DNA of 44,331 nucleotides from Companilactobacillus halodurans (GTDB lineage: Bacteria; Bacillota; Bacilli; Lactobacillales; Lactobacillaceae): contig NZ_VDFP01000021.1 of the NCBI RefSeq assembly GCF_009600985.1, positions 1-44,331 on the forward strand, read 5' to 3'. The notes beneath the pieces are model-generated. The model did not search any database. It had not been told where the DNA came from and saw only the letters and a list, made by a program, of their open reading frames with translations. The position numbers and the translations under genes were made by a program. Shown piece after piece: positions 29,460-38,620 of the stretch (positions are counted from its first letter, which is position 1; each line of letters starts with the position of its first letter).

Positions 29460-31370
29460 ATGGAAGTTAAAGAATTTGATTCAGAAACTTATGACGTCAT
29501 CGTCGTAGGTGCTGGCCATGCTGGTTCAGAGGCGGCCTTAGCTGCTGCTAGAATGGGCCAAAAGACCCTTTTAATTACAATTAATTTGGATATGGTAGCT
29601 TTCATGCCATGTAATCCTTCAGTTGGTGGACCTGCTAAAGGAATCGTTGTCCGTGAAATCGATGCTTTAGGTGGCGAAATGGGCCGAAACATTGATAAGA
29701 CTTATATCCAAATGAGAATGCTCAATACTGGTAAGGGACCTGCCGTTCGTGCTTTACGTGCCCAAGCTGATAAGAACATGTACCACCGTGTTATGAAAGA
29801 TGTTTTGGAAAATGAAGATAACTTAACTCTTCGCCAAGGTATTGCTGAAAAATTGATTGTTGAAGATGGCGTCTGCAAAGGTATTGTTACTGCTACTGGA
29901 GCTAGATATCACGCTAAAACAGTTGTTTTGACAGCCGGAACTTCATCACGAGGCAAGATTATTATTGGTGAATTAACTTATTCATCAGGTCCAAACAACA
30001 GTATCCCTTCAATCAAGTTGTCAGAAGATCTTGAAAAGCACGGTTTCAAGTTGACTCGTTTCAAGACTGGTACGCCTCCACGTGTTAACAAGAATACAAT
30101 TGATTTTGACCAAACAATCGAACAACCAGGTGATAAGGAGCCTAATCATTTCTCCTTTGAAACACCTGATTCTAGTTATTTGCAACATCAAATCTCTTGT
30201 TGGATGACATATACCAATGCTGATACTCACAAGATCATTCGTGAAAACTTGAATCGTGCTCCAATGTTTTCTGGCGTTATCAAGGGTGTTGGTCCTAGAT
30301 ACTGTCCTTCAATCGAAGATAAGATTGTTCGTTTTGCTGATAAGCCAAGACACCAAATCTTCTTGGAACCAGAAGGCAAGGATACTCAAGAGTATTATGT
30401 TGGTGATTTCTCAACATCTATGCCTGAAGAAGTTCAATTGAAGATGATTCATTCAGTTGCTGGTTTGCAAAATGCTAAGTTGATGCGTCCTGGCTATGCC
30501 ATTGAATACGACGTTATCGAACCATGGCAGTTGAAGTTGAATTTGGAAACTAAGGTTGTTAAGAACCTCTTTACAGCTGGACAAATGAACGGAACTTCTG
30601 GTTATGAAGAGGCTGCTGGCCAAGGTATTATGGCTGGTATCAATGCAGCTCTTCGTGCTCAAGGAAAAGACCCATTCATTTTGCACCGTAATGAAGCTTA
30701 TATCGGCGTCTTAATCGATGATTTAGTAACTAAGGGAACTAACGAACCATACCGTTTGTTGACGAGTCGTGCTGAATATCGTTTGATTTTACGTCACGAT
30801 AATGCTGACCTTCGTTTAACAGATTATGGCTATAAATTAGGTCTCATCAGTGACGAACGTTACCAAGCCTTTAATGAAAAGCGTGATACGATCAAAAAGG
30901 AATTGGATCGCTTAGCCCACAAGATGATTACGCCTAAGATGGCCTTGCCATTCTTGAAAGCTCACGGTTTGAAGCCATTAAAAGATGGCGTCTTAGCTGA
31001 CCACTTCTTGAGAAGACCAGAACTTCACTATTCAGATATCGTTGATATGGTAGGAGAAGCTGATTACCCAGTTGATAGACGAGTTGCTGAACAAGTTGAA
31101 ATTGCAACTAAGTATGCTGGATATATCAAGAAGGAACAAATGAGAATCGATCGATTGAAGAAGATGGAAGCAAAGGTTATTCCTGATCGAATCGACTACA
31201 CAAAGGTCGACAGTTTGGCAACTGAGGCCGTTCAAAAATTAAGCAAAATCAATCCGCACACGATTGCTCAAGCAAGTCGTATCAGTGGTGTAAATCCAGC
31301 TGATATTGGTATTTTGAGTGTTTATATCGAACAAGGAAAGATTGCTAAATTGCCTGAAACAAGTAAGTAA
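29460..31370 (+). CDS. mnmG: tRNA uridine-5-carboxymethylaminomethyl modification enzyme MnmG
   Basis: This FAD enzyme is the partner of MnmE. The 636 residues start with the dinucleotide-binding motif [19 protein letters not shown] and contain the family strings [34 protein letters not shown] and the C-terminal helical domain ending with [11 protein letters not shown]. It is the last gene before a repeat element. The rsmG (gidB) gene that often follows is absent. Confidence 0.97.
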   Translation: MEVKEFDSETYDVIVVGAGHAGSEAALAAARMGQKTLLITINLDMVAFMPCNPSVGGPAKGIVVREIDALGGEMGRNIDKTYIQMRMLNTGKGPAVRALRAQADKNMYHRVMKDVLENEDNLTLRQGIAEKLIVEDGVCKGIVTATGARYHAKTVVLTAGTSSRGKIIIGELTYSSGPNNSIPSIKLSEDLEKHGFKLTRFKTGTPPRVNKNTIDFDQTIEQPGDKEPNHFSFETPDSSYLQHQISCWMTYTNADTHKIIRENLNRAPMFSGVIKGVGPRYCPSIEDKIVRFADKPRHQIFLEPEGKDTQEYYVGDFSTSMPEEVQLKMIHSVAGLQNAKLMRPGYAIEYDVIEPWQLKLNLETKVVKNLFTAGQMNGTSGYEEAAGQGIMAGINAALRAQGKDPFILHRNEAYIGVLIDDLVTKGTNEPYRLLTSRAEYRLILRHDNADLRLTDYGYKLGLISDERYQAFNEKRDTIKKELDRLAHKMITPKMALPFLKAHGLKPLKDGVLADHFLRRPELHYSDIVDMVGEADYPVDRRVAEQVEIATKYAGYIKKEQMRIDRLKKMEAKVIPDRIDYTKVDSLATEAVQKLSKINPHTIAQASRISGVNPADIGILSVYIEQGKIAKLPETSK

Positions 31371-31377
31371 AAAAAAG

Positions 31378-31510
31378 CAAGACAGAACATGTTCATCTTT
31401 CGAAAATTAAGATAAATAGCTTCTGGTAATTGTATTTTGATTACCAGGAGCTATTTTTGTTTATGCTGCAAGTTTAGGAGAAAGAATGGTTATGTCTCCA
31501 ACTTCTTTTT
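31378..31510. repeat. Intergenic palindromic repeat, copy B
   Basis: This is the second copy of the element after the permease (4960-5125). It shares the lead-in (ATCTTTCGAAAATTAAG here), the hairpin AAATAGCT-CTGGTAAT (31414-31430 with 31440-31456) and the tail beginning ATGCTGCAAG, but lacks about 35 bases of copy A. The hairpin plus TTTTT probably terminates mnmG. The rest of the gap to the next gene is covered by the two regulatory entries that follow. Confidence 0.75.
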
Positions 31511-31520
31511 GCGTCTTTAT

Positions 31521-31559
31521 TTATCGGTTGATAAATTAACAGCATTTATCGTTATAACG
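31521..31559. promoter_or_regulatory. Three-copy bipartite motif, copy 1
   Basis: TTATC (31521-31525), TGATAA (31529-31534), then 15 bases and the palindrome CGTTATAACG (31550-31559). The same parts with the same spacing occur at 37272 and 38497. Just downstream, 31587-31600 (CGATTT-GT-AAATCG) is another short palindrome. A role as protein-binding site is inference. Confidence 0.5.
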
Positions 31560-31726
31560 TTACAAAAACAATATAAATCGGGTGTACGATTTGTAAATCG
31601 AAATAATATTTTTCTAATTTCATATAAATCAAGAGGTTTAGACAAATGTTGAATTACAAGTATTTTTTCTAACATAAGTAGTAGCAATAAAAAAATGTTT
31701 ATTTTAAAATCCTAATCAATTTTATA

Positions 31727-31783
31727 AATTACGAACTATTATCGAAAACGATATTGACATCGTTCGTATTTTAATGGTAATTT
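31727..31783 (+). promoter_or_regulatory. Two PurBox-like sites and promoter of the transporter-ade operon
   Basis: Box 1 (31727-31739, AATTACGAACTAT) matches the PurBox consensus AWWWCCGAACWWT at 12 of 13 positions. Box 2 (31759-31771) matches in the opposite orientation at 11 of 13. They are 19 bases apart, slightly more than in Bacillus. A -35 TTGACA (31754-31759) abuts box 2, and TAATTT (31778-31783) is a possible -10. This suggests PurR control by purine status. Confidence 0.6.
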
Positions 31784-31817
31784 GTCATTATCAATTGATT
31801 AGAAAGGTTGAGCACTT

Positions 31818-32654
31818 TTGAAGAAATTTGCTACTTTACTCTTATTACCCGGCTTATTGATAATCATAATATTATTGATATATCCAGTATTAAGAATGTT
31901 TGTACCGACGTTTACTGATGGCCGTTCACTGTTTAGTAATTATCAATTATTTTTTTCCAGTCAAAATAATATCCAAGTTATTTTCCGAACATTATTCATT
32001 GCTGTAGTGACAACATTGATAACTCTCGGGTTGGGATTACCAACGGCTTATTGGATTTCAAGATTAAATGGCAGTTGGCGAAAAGTCGTTAGTATCATCG
32101 TATTATTTCCAATTTTGACCAATGCTGTCGTGAGAAATTTTGCTTGGATTATGATTTTGGGCAAAAACGGCGTTATCAATAATTTCCTCATGAAATTGCA
32201 TATCATCAGCAGTCCTTTGACGCTCTTGTATACCAATTTGGCAATTATTGTTGGTGCAGTTTACTTATTCTTGCCCATCATGATTACATCTCTAGTCAGT
32301 TCTTTTAGCCAATTGAATTACGAAGTTGAAGAAGCTGCAGAGGTTTTGGGTGCAAGACCAATGATTGTTTTCTTTAAGGTGATTTTACCGCAAGTTTCAA
32401 TCGGTATTTTTACAGGATCGATTCTGGTTTTCGTTGGAGCACTAACAGCTTATACGACGCCTCAATTGCTCGGTGGAAATAAAAATATGGTTCTAGCAAC
32501 ATTGCTGCAACAACAGTCTATTACTTTAGGAAATTGGACTAGTGCGAGTGTGATTGCAATTGTCTTAACCGTTATAGCGGTAGTGACGATGTTGATTCTA
32601 AATGGATTATCTAAATTGATTGATCGGAGGAATGGTCTTGAAATTAAAAATTAG
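31818..32654 (+). CDS. ABC transporter permease, PotB-like
   Basis: This 278-residue membrane subunit has six hydrophobic segments and the EAA loop EVEEAAEVLGARPMIVFFKV that contacts the ATPase. The fold belongs to the spermidine/putrescine-iron-thiamine permease group. Translation appears to start at a TTG with AAAGG about 11 bases before it. It is the first gene of a five-gene unit (two permeases, ATPase, binding protein, adenine deaminase) behind the PurBox-like sites, so a purine-related substrate is worth considering instead of polyamines. Confidence 0.85.
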   Translation: MKKFATLLLLPGLLIIIILLIYPVLRMFVPTFTDGRSLFSNYQLFFSSQNNIQVIFRTLFIAVVTTLITLGLGLPTAYWISRLNGSWRKVVSIIVLFPILTNAVVRNFAWIMILGKNGVINNFLMKLHIISSPLTLLYTNLAIIVGAVYLFLPIMITSLVSSFSQLNYEVEEAAEVLGARPMIVFFKVILPQVSIGIFTGSILVFVGALTAYTTPQLLGGNKNMVLATLLQQQSITLGNWTSASVIAIVLTVIAVVTMLILNGLSKLIDRRNGLEIKN

Positions 32655-33420
32655 GTTTTCTTCCGTGGTCGGGTTCCTAGTTTTACTATTGCTGATTTTG
32701 CCACTAGTTATTGTCGTGGTGACATCTTTTGGAACGGAACCGGCTATCTCATTTCCCATTAAGGGTTTTACTTTTGAGTGGTATCACAATGTTTTCCAAC
32801 AACCGGATTTTGTCGATGGAATGAAGATGAGTTTCATCGTTGCTATCTTGGCATCGGGAATTGCTTTAATAGTGGGAATTCCAGCGGTTTATGCGTTGAC
32901 TAGATTTCAGATTCATCGTAAGAATTGGTTCCAACATATTTTCTTAAGTCCAGCGTTGATACCGGAAATCGTTATTGGCTTCGCACTTTACCAAACTTTA
33001 GTAATTAGTTTTGGTTGGCCGTTATTCATCAGTTTGTTGATTGGTCATTTTCTCTTGTGCATGCCTTATGTGATTCGGCTTTTAACTGCCGGCATGATGG
33101 ATTTAGACAAGCGGATTGAAGAGGCTGCTTGGATGGTTGGCTATAACAAAGTTATAACTTTCTTTAAAGTCGTCATTCCAAACATTAAGCAAAGCATTAT
33201 GGCAGCATTTATTCTTTCGTTTATCACTTCTTTTAACAATATCCCCATCACGCTATTCATGAATGGTCCGTCATTGAGTATGTTGCCAACTTCAATTTTG
33301 AATTACCTGGAAAATAATTATGATCCAACAGTTTCAGCGGTCTCGGTTATTTTAATGATAATTACTGGCGCTTTAATGATGATTGCTGAAAAGTACTTAG
33401 GATTGAACAAATTAACTTAG
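32638..33420 (+). CDS. ABC transporter permease, PotC-like
   Basis: This is the second membrane subunit, about 260 residues, with six hydrophobic segments and the EAA loop IEEAAWMVGYNKVITFFKV. I choose the TTG at 32638 because GGAGG at 32626-32630 lies 7 bases before it. The ATG at 32632 is too close, and the TTG at 32620 is upstream of the site. It overlaps the end of the PotB-like gene by 17 bases, which indicates coupled translation. Confidence 0.85.
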   Translation: MKLKIRFSSVVGFLVLLLLILPLVIVVVTSFGTEPAISFPIKGFTFEWYHNVFQQPDFVDGMKMSFIVAILASGIALIVGIPAVYALTRFQIHRKNWFQHIFLSPALIPEIVIGFALYQTLVISFGWPLFISLLIGHFLLCMPYVIRLLTAGMMDLDKRIEEAAWMVGYNKVITFFKVVIPNIKQSIMAAFILSFITSFNNIPITLFMNGPSLSMLPTSILNYLENNYDPTVSAVSVILMIITGALMMIAEKYLGLNKLT

Positions 33421-33430
33421 GAGACAAATT

Positions 33431-34432
33431 TTGGCACAAATTAAAATATCAGATCTATCGCTTTCATATCAAAAAAATAAACAAGTTTTGAAAAACCTTT
33501 CATTAGAAATAAAAGATGTCGAATTGCTATCGATTTTAGGACCCAGCGGTTGCGGTAAAACGACGATGTTGCGTCTAATCTCGGGGTTATTGCCAATGCA
33601 AACAGGTTCAATCAAAGTTTCAGATAAAGATATTTCCAAAGTGCCCGTTTATAAGAGAAATTTTGGCATGGTCTTTCAAAGTTACGCATTATTTCCTCAT
33701 ATGACCATTTTTCAAAATGTTGCTTTTGGACTAAAACGTAAAAAGTTATCTAAAGCTGAAATTTCTGAAAAGACTTTGAGTATTTTACAAACGACCGGAT
33801 TAGCTGAATTAAAAGATCGGATGCCAAATGAGTTATCTGGTGGCCAACAGCAACGTGTTTCTCTAGCTCGTGCTTTGGCTATTAATCCAGATGTGCTTTT
33901 ATTAGATGAACCTTTGAGCAATTTGGATGCGAAGCTAAGAATTGAAATGCGTGAAGAAATCAGTCACTTGCAAAAAAAGCTTAGTATGACAACGATTTTT
34001 GTTACTCACGATCAAGAGGAATGTTTTGCAATTTCTGATCGTGTCGCCGTTATGAATCAAGGCAAAATCGAGCAACTGGATACACCACAGACGATTTACC
34101 AACACCCAAGAACTAAATTCGTTGCTGAATTCATCGGTTACGAAAACTTTATTCCTAAAAAATGGGCTCAAGAAAATAATTGGAACTATAACGATGTGAT
34201 TGCGGGGACTTATCTAACAATCAGACCGGAGAACATTACTTTAGGACAGGGTGAGAATAGTCTTTTAGGAAAGGTCATCGCTAAAAACTTCCTAGGTAAC
34301 TATTACCAATATATTGTTGAAACGCCTTTGGGACGTATGAAAATCGATACTGAAAACGATCAGTATGTCAACGACTCACAAATAGCTTTAAATTTTGAAA
34401 AATCATCATTAATTGAATTGGAAGATAAATAG
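33431..34432 (+). CDS. ABC transporter ATP-binding protein, PotA-like
   Basis: The ATPase of the import system has 333 residues, with Walker A GPSGCGKTT (37-45), signature LSGGQQQR, Walker B LLLDEPLSNLD and switch His in VTHDQEE, followed by a TOBE-type C-terminal domain. The start is a TTG preceded by AGGAGA. It follows the second permease by 10 bases and is followed by the lipoprotein gene, giving the order B-C-A-D and not the common A-B-C-D. Confidence 0.9.
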   Translation: MAQIKISDLSLSYQKNKQVLKNLSLEIKDVELLSILGPSGCGKTTMLRLISGLLPMQTGSIKVSDKDISKVPVYKRNFGMVFQSYALFPHMTIFQNVAFGLKRKKLSKAEISEKTLSILQTTGLAELKDRMPNELSGGQQQRVSLARALAINPDVLLLDEPLSNLDAKLRIEMREEISHLQKKLSMTTIFVTHDQEECFAISDRVAVMNQGKIEQLDTPQTIYQHPRTKFVAEFIGYENFIPKKWAQENNWNYNDVIAGTYLTIRPENITLGQGENSLLGKVIAKNFLGNYYQYIVETPLGRMKIDTENDQYVNDSQIALNFEKSSLIELEDK

Positions 34433-34444
34433 GGGATTAACATC

Positions 34445-35509
34445 ATGAAGAAACAATCAAAAATTTTAATGACCGTTACAGCACTCTTAATCATGTTTTT
34501 GGTAGCCGGTTGTAGCGGTAAAAAAGAAAGCAAAAACCTAACTGTTTCAACTTTTGGGTTAGCTACTAAACAAATGACTAGAGATGTTCTTAAACCATTT
34601 GGCAAAGACAACAATCTAACCGTTAAGAGTCAATTTGGAGACAGTTCTTCGAGATTTACGCAAGTTTCTCATAATCCAAATTCTGGCATCGATGTGATTG
34701 AATTGGCTCAAAATAATGCTGTTGCTGGAAATAATAAAAATGTTTTCAAGAAAATCGATTTTAGCAAGCTCAAGAATTTCAAATATTTAACTAAAGATCA
34801 ACAAAAATTAGCTAAGGATACTAACAGTGTTCCATACACGGTCAACAGTATTGGTATCATCTACAATCCTAAAAAGACTGGCAAGATTACTTCGTGGGAT
34901 CAACTTTGGGATAAAGCATTAGAAGGAAAGATTGCTATTCCAGATATTGCAACAACCTTTGGACCAGCAATGGTCTATCTAGCCAATCAACACGCTTTAA
35001 ACGAAGAACAACCTTCTAATACTTTGCAAAATGGCAAGATTGATCAAGACAAAGCTTTCAAAGCTTTGAAAGAACTCAAACCTAATGTTGTTAAAACTTA
35101 TTCTAAGTCTTCTGATTTAGCTAATATGTTCAAATCAGGCGAAATCGATGCAGCTGTAGTTGGCGACTTTGCGGTCGGTATGATTAAAAATGCTGCTCCA
35201 GATGTTGAATATGTAGTTCCACAAGCTGGTACATATGCCAATTACGATACAGCCTCAATTTTGAAGAATAGCAAGAATACTGATGCTGCTTATAAGTATC
35301 TTGATTACCGTATCAGTAAGCAGTCACAAACAAAGGTTGCAGGATCAAACTCTTTGAACAATGCACCAGTCAATAGTTCAGTAACTCTAAGTGACCCACA
35401 ATATATGACTTACGGTGATACAGCTAAACGTGCTAAGATGCTTGATTTCAACTACGTCAACAAACAATTGCCAACTTGGATTAAGCTTTGGAACAAGACA
35501 ATGAACTAA
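34445..35509 (+). CDS. ABC transporter substrate-binding lipoprotein, PotD-family
   Basis: The 354 residues start with a lipoprotein signal and lipobox VAGC (Cys23), followed by a type 2 periplasmic-binding fold (NSVPYTVNSIGIIYNP, the GKIAIPD stretch, and EIDAAVVGDFAVGMI). Where polyamine binders such as PotD usually carry a W-T-E-Y string in the first strand, this protein has STFGLATKQ. The usual polyamine-contacting Trp and Glu at that point are therefore missing, and the ligand is probably something else. It is the penultimate gene of the operon, 24 bases before ade. Confidence 0.88.
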   Translation: MKKQSKILMTVTALLIMFLVAGCSGKKESKNLTVSTFGLATKQMTRDVLKPFGKDNNLTVKSQFGDSSSRFTQVSHNPNSGIDVIELAQNNAVAGNNKNVFKKIDFSKLKNFKYLTKDQQKLAKDTNSVPYTVNSIGIIYNPKKTGKITSWDQLWDKALEGKIAIPDIATTFGPAMVYLANQHALNEEQPSNTLQNGKIDQDKAFKALKELKPNVVKTYSKSSDLANMFKSGEIDAAVVGDFAVGMIKNAAPDVEYVVPQAGTYANYDTASILKNSKNTDAAYKYLDYRISKQSQTKVAGSNSLNNAPVNSSVTLSDPQYMTYGDTAKRAKMLDFNYVNKQLPTWIKLWNKTMN

Positions 35510-35533
35510 AAATTGAACTAAGAGGAAGTAAAA

Positions 35534-37207
35534 ATGCGAGTAGATTTGCTAATTAATAATGGTCAGGTTTTTAATACTTTTTCACAAGAATTTGAAAAAA
35601 AAGCTATCGCAATAAAAGACGGTAAAATTTTGATGGTTGGTCCTAATTTGGACTTCTCGGCCGATAAAATTATCGACGCTAAGAATGAATACATCATTCC
35701 TGGATTAGTTGATTCACATATGCATATTGAAAGTTCAATGACTGATCCGGCTAATTTTGGAAACGAAGCTGTAAAATTTGGAACGACCACAGTGATTGCT
35801 GATGCGCATGAGATTTCAAATGTCGCTGGGATTGCTGGTTTAAAAGAATTTATGGCTCAAAAGAGCGTGATTGATGTTTTCTATGCTTTACCTTCATCAG
35901 TTCCATCCACTAAGCCTGAAATGGAGACTACTGGGGGAATTATCGGTTTAGAAGAAGTAAAAGAGCTGCTCAAGAATCCTAAAATCGTCTGTTTAGGCGA
36001 GGCCATGAATTTCAAAGGAATCGTATCGCAACCTGATTCTTTGATTAGACAAATAATCGACCTTTGTAAAAAAATGCGTCCTACGATGCCACTTGAAGGC
36101 CACTGTCCACAATATTCTGGCTTAGATTTGGCTAAATTTGCTGGTAGTGGCATTACTTCCGATCACACTTTCCAGACTCCAGAAAGCATCATCGAGCGAA
36201 TCAACGATGGGATGTTCATTCAATTTCAAAATAAGTCTTTATCAAAAGAAAATATGCAAACTATCGTTAAGAATAATCTTTATGAATATGCCGGCTTCGT
36301 GACTGATGATGTGATGGCTGACGATTTAGTCAACGGCCATTTGAATTTGATTGTTAAAAGAGCCATATCATTGGGGATGCCAGTGCGCAAAGCAATTTAT
36401 ATGGCAACGTACACTCCAGCAAGACGGATGTCGTTAAATGATCGTGGCGCGATTGCTCCAGGACGAGTGGCTGATTTGATCTTTCTAAATGATTTGGATA
36501 ATTTTGAAATTGATCGAGTCTTTAAAAATGGTCAAAGTGTTTCTGATTTGCCAACTTTAAAACCTAATTTTTCAAAAGCATTGCAGCATTCAGTTATTGC
36601 TAAGCGACTTGGAAAAGAAGACTTGTTACTGAAAAGTTCTCAACAATCTGTCACTGCAAATGTCATTGTTTTAAACGAAAAAGGTACTTTTACCACTTCA
36701 AAAAAATTCGAATTGCCTGTTGTCGATGGTGTCATTGATTGGCAAACTAGTGGCTTAGCGTTGTTAATGGTTCAAGAACGCTATGGAAAAAATGGCAATA
36801 TCAGTTTTGCTCTAGTTAAGAGTGCCATTGACAAAAAAGGTGCTATTGGGGCAACTTGGGCGCATGACCACCATAACTTGATGGTTTTAGGCACCGATAT
36901 TGATTCGATCTTAAAAGTTCAACATCAAATATTGGATGAACAAGGTGGCTATTTCGTCGTCAATAACGGCGTTATAGTGGCTGATGCACCTTTAAAAATC
37001 GGTGGTATCATCAGTGAAAAGCCAATCGAACAATTGGCATTGGAGCTCAAGCAAGTTCGTTTAGAAATGCAAAATCTTGGATACCGTAACTTTAATGAGA
37101 TTATGTCATTTTCGACGATTTCATTACTTGTTTCACCAGAATTAAAAATATCAGACAAAGGGATGTTCGACGTTAAGACACAGGAACACATTCCATTATT
37201 TGATTAA
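35534..37207 (+). CDS. ade: Adenine deaminase
   Basis: This metal-dependent amidohydrolase converts adenine to hypoxanthine and ammonia in purine salvage. The 557 residues have family-typical length. Metal motifs DSHMHIESS (His62, His64) and ADAHEISN (His92) are intact, as are GEAMNF, EGHCPQYSG, SDH, and the later TYTPARRM and WAHDHHN strings. AGAGGAAG precedes the ATG. Its place as last gene of a transporter operon with PurBox-like sites suggests that the operon serves purine uptake and use. Confidence 0.95.
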   Translation: MRVDLLINNGQVFNTFSQEFEKKAIAIKDGKILMVGPNLDFSADKIIDAKNEYIIPGLVDSHMHIESSMTDPANFGNEAVKFGTTTVIADAHEISNVAGIAGLKEFMAQKSVIDVFYALPSSVPSTKPEMETTGGIIGLEEVKELLKNPKIVCLGEAMNFKGIVSQPDSLIRQIIDLCKKMRPTMPLEGHCPQYSGLDLAKFAGSGITSDHTFQTPESIIERINDGMFIQFQNKSLSKENMQTIVKNNLYEYAGFVTDDVMADDLVNGHLNLIVKRAISLGMPVRKAIYMATYTPARRMSLNDRGAIAPGRVADLIFLNDLDNFEIDRVFKNGQSVSDLPTLKPNFSKALQHSVIAKRLGKEDLLLKSSQQSVTANVIVLNEKGTFTTSKKFELPVVDGVIDWQTSGLALLMVQERYGKNGNISFALVKSAIDKKGAIGATWAHDHHNLMVLGTDIDSILKVQHQILDEQGGYFVVNNGVIVADAPLKIGGIISEKPIEQLALELKQVRLEMQNLGYRNFNEIMSFSTISLLVSPELKISDKGMFDVKTQEHIPLFD

Positions 37208-37227
37208 ATAAAGATAACTATAAAAGA

Positions 37228-37270
37228 AAAAGCAGTGCCAATTCATTTTGAATTGGCACTGCTTTTTTTT
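37228..37270 (+). terminator. Terminator of the transporter-ade operon
   Basis: A 17-base-pair stem (core AGTGCCAATTC with GAATTGGCACT) is followed by a run of eight T, 20 bases after the ade stop. Confidence 0.93.
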
Positions 37271-37271
37271 G

Positions 37272-37315
37272 TTATCAGATGATAAACGAAGCCACTTAAC
37301 CGTTATAACGGCTAA
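37272..37315. promoter_or_regulatory. Three-copy bipartite motif, copy 2
   Basis: TTATC (37272-37276) and TGATAA (37280-37285) form a near-palindrome. After 15 bases comes CGTTATAACG (37301-37310), itself the centre of a 20-base near-perfect palindrome (37296-37315). It lies between the ade terminator and the mccF-like gene, upstream of a TATAAT at 37346-37351. Confidence 0.55.
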
Positions 37316-37384
37316 AATCGTGTGGCAATTCTCAATGATAAGAATTATAATCGAAGACAATTTATAGTTGGAGGGGTGTTCTTA

Positions 37385-38458
37385 ATGATTAAATCTAAAG
37401 CGTTAAAAAAAGGTGATAAAGTCGCTATTGTCAGTCTGTCAGCTGGGACATTAGGCGAAGCTTTTGCTAAACATGAATTGGAAAAAGGGAAAGAAAGATT
37501 AGCGGAATTTGGACTCACTCCAGTTTTTATGCCCAATAGTCTAAAAGGCGTTGAGTATTTGAAGAATCATCCGGAAAAAAGAGCTGATGACCTAAAAAAA
37601 GCTTTTAGCGATAAAGAAATCAAAGGAATTTTCTCGGCTATTGGCGGCAATGATACTTATCGTTTAGCACCATATTTACTAGATGATGCCGAATTCGTTA
37701 AAAACGTTCAAGAACATCCTAAAATATTTAGCGGTTTTTCTGATACCACCGTTGACCACTTGATGCTCTACCAATTGGGATTGACGACTTATTATGGTCC
37801 CAACTTTTTAAATGACTGGGCAGAATTAGGACCAGAATTATTGCCCTATACTAAAAACACCTTGCAAAATTACTTTGAGAATCCCAAAAGAACTGAAATA
37901 AAAACTAGTCCTGTTTGGTATGAAGAAAGAACTGATTTTTCGACTAAAGCTATTGATAAAACTAGAATAAGCCACAAAGAAACCAAAGGATTTCAAGTCC
38001 TTAGAGGATCAGGAATTGTTTCAGGAACCTTGTTAGGAGGGTGTCTAGATAGTCTTAATAGTTTAATCACTGATCGTTATTTTGCAGATGAACCAAAAGT
38101 AAATCAAAAATATCACCTTTTGCCAGAAGCTAAAGACTTTCAAGGAAAAATTTTATTCCTTGAAACTAGTGAAGAGAAGCCATCACCCGATCTTTATAGA
38201 GAAATGTTAGAACATCTTAAGCAAAAAGGTATTTTAGAAAGTGTTTCTGCGATTATTACCGGAAAACCTCAAGATGAAGTCTACTATGAAGAGTATTGCC
38301 AAATACTAAAAGAGGTCACTGAAGATTTACAAACGCCATTGATGACTAATTTAAACTTTGGACATGCTTATCCTAGAACAGCATTGCCATATGGATTAAA
38401 AGCCGAAGTTGATTTAGATAAGAATAGCTTAACGATAGTAGAACCTTATTTTGCATAA
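37385..38458 (+). CDS. S66-family serine peptidase (LD-carboxypeptidase/MccF-like)
   Basis: Family members either trim tetrapeptides from recycled cell wall or, as MccF, cleave peptidyl-adenylate antibiotics such as microcin C. With the start at ATG 37385 (GGAGGGG 8 bases before) the protein has 357 residues. An upstream in-frame start at 37322 lacks a ribosome site. The catalytic set is visible: Ser119 in GFSDTT, Glu260 in LFLETSEE and His327 in NFGHAYPR. It has no signal peptide, so it acts in the cytoplasm, as both LdcA and MccF do. It is monocistronic between two terminators, each followed by the bipartite motif. Confidence 0.9.
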   Translation: MIKSKALKKGDKVAIVSLSAGTLGEAFAKHELEKGKERLAEFGLTPVFMPNSLKGVEYLKNHPEKRADDLKKAFSDKEIKGIFSAIGGNDTYRLAPYLLDDAEFVKNVQEHPKIFSGFSDTTVDHLMLYQLGLTTYYGPNFLNDWAELGPELLPYTKNTLQNYFENPKRTEIKTSPVWYEERTDFSTKAIDKTRISHKETKGFQVLRGSGIVSGTLLGGCLDSLNSLITDRYFADEPKVNQKYHLLPEAKDFQGKILFLETSEEKPSPDLYREMLEHLKQKGILESVSAIITGKPQDEVYYEEYCQILKEVTEDLQTPLMTNLNFGHAYPRTALPYGLKAEVDLDKNSLTIVEPYFA

Positions 38459-38461
38459 ATA

Positions 38462-38499
38462 AAAGAACTAAGCCGATTTAATTGGCCTAGTTCTTTTTA
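38462..38499 (+). terminator. Terminator after the MccF-like gene
   Basis: AAAGAACTA-GCC pairs with GGC-TAGTTCTTT and ends in a T run directly after the stop codon. Confidence 0.88.
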
Positions 38500-38531
38500 T
38501 CGAGTGATAAATCAAACTATAATGGCGTTAT
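38497..38531. promoter_or_regulatory. Three-copy bipartite motif, copy 3
   Basis: TTATC (38497-38501), TGATAA (38505-38510), 15 bases, then CGTTAT (38526-38531). The final palindrome is degenerate here (CGTTATGATT). It lies upstream of the uvrA-like gene and about 40 bases before a TATAAT near 38574. Confidence 0.45.
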
Positions 38532-38620
38532 GATTCATAAGTGCAATCCCAATGAAATCAAGGCTTTGAATGTTATAATCAAGCCATTGGAATGAATTGA
38601 TAAGGTGAGAGGGGAAATTT

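Noticed and set aside
31437..31652. A 71-codon open frame after mnmG
   Set aside because: It starts inside the repeat hairpin, has no ribosome site and overlaps regulatory motifs; its composition is not protein-like.
31636..31680. Eight-codon leader peptide after AAGAGG (MLNYKYFF)
   Set aside because: It is not followed by attenuator-like structures linked to the next gene and could easily arise by chance in AT-rich DNA.
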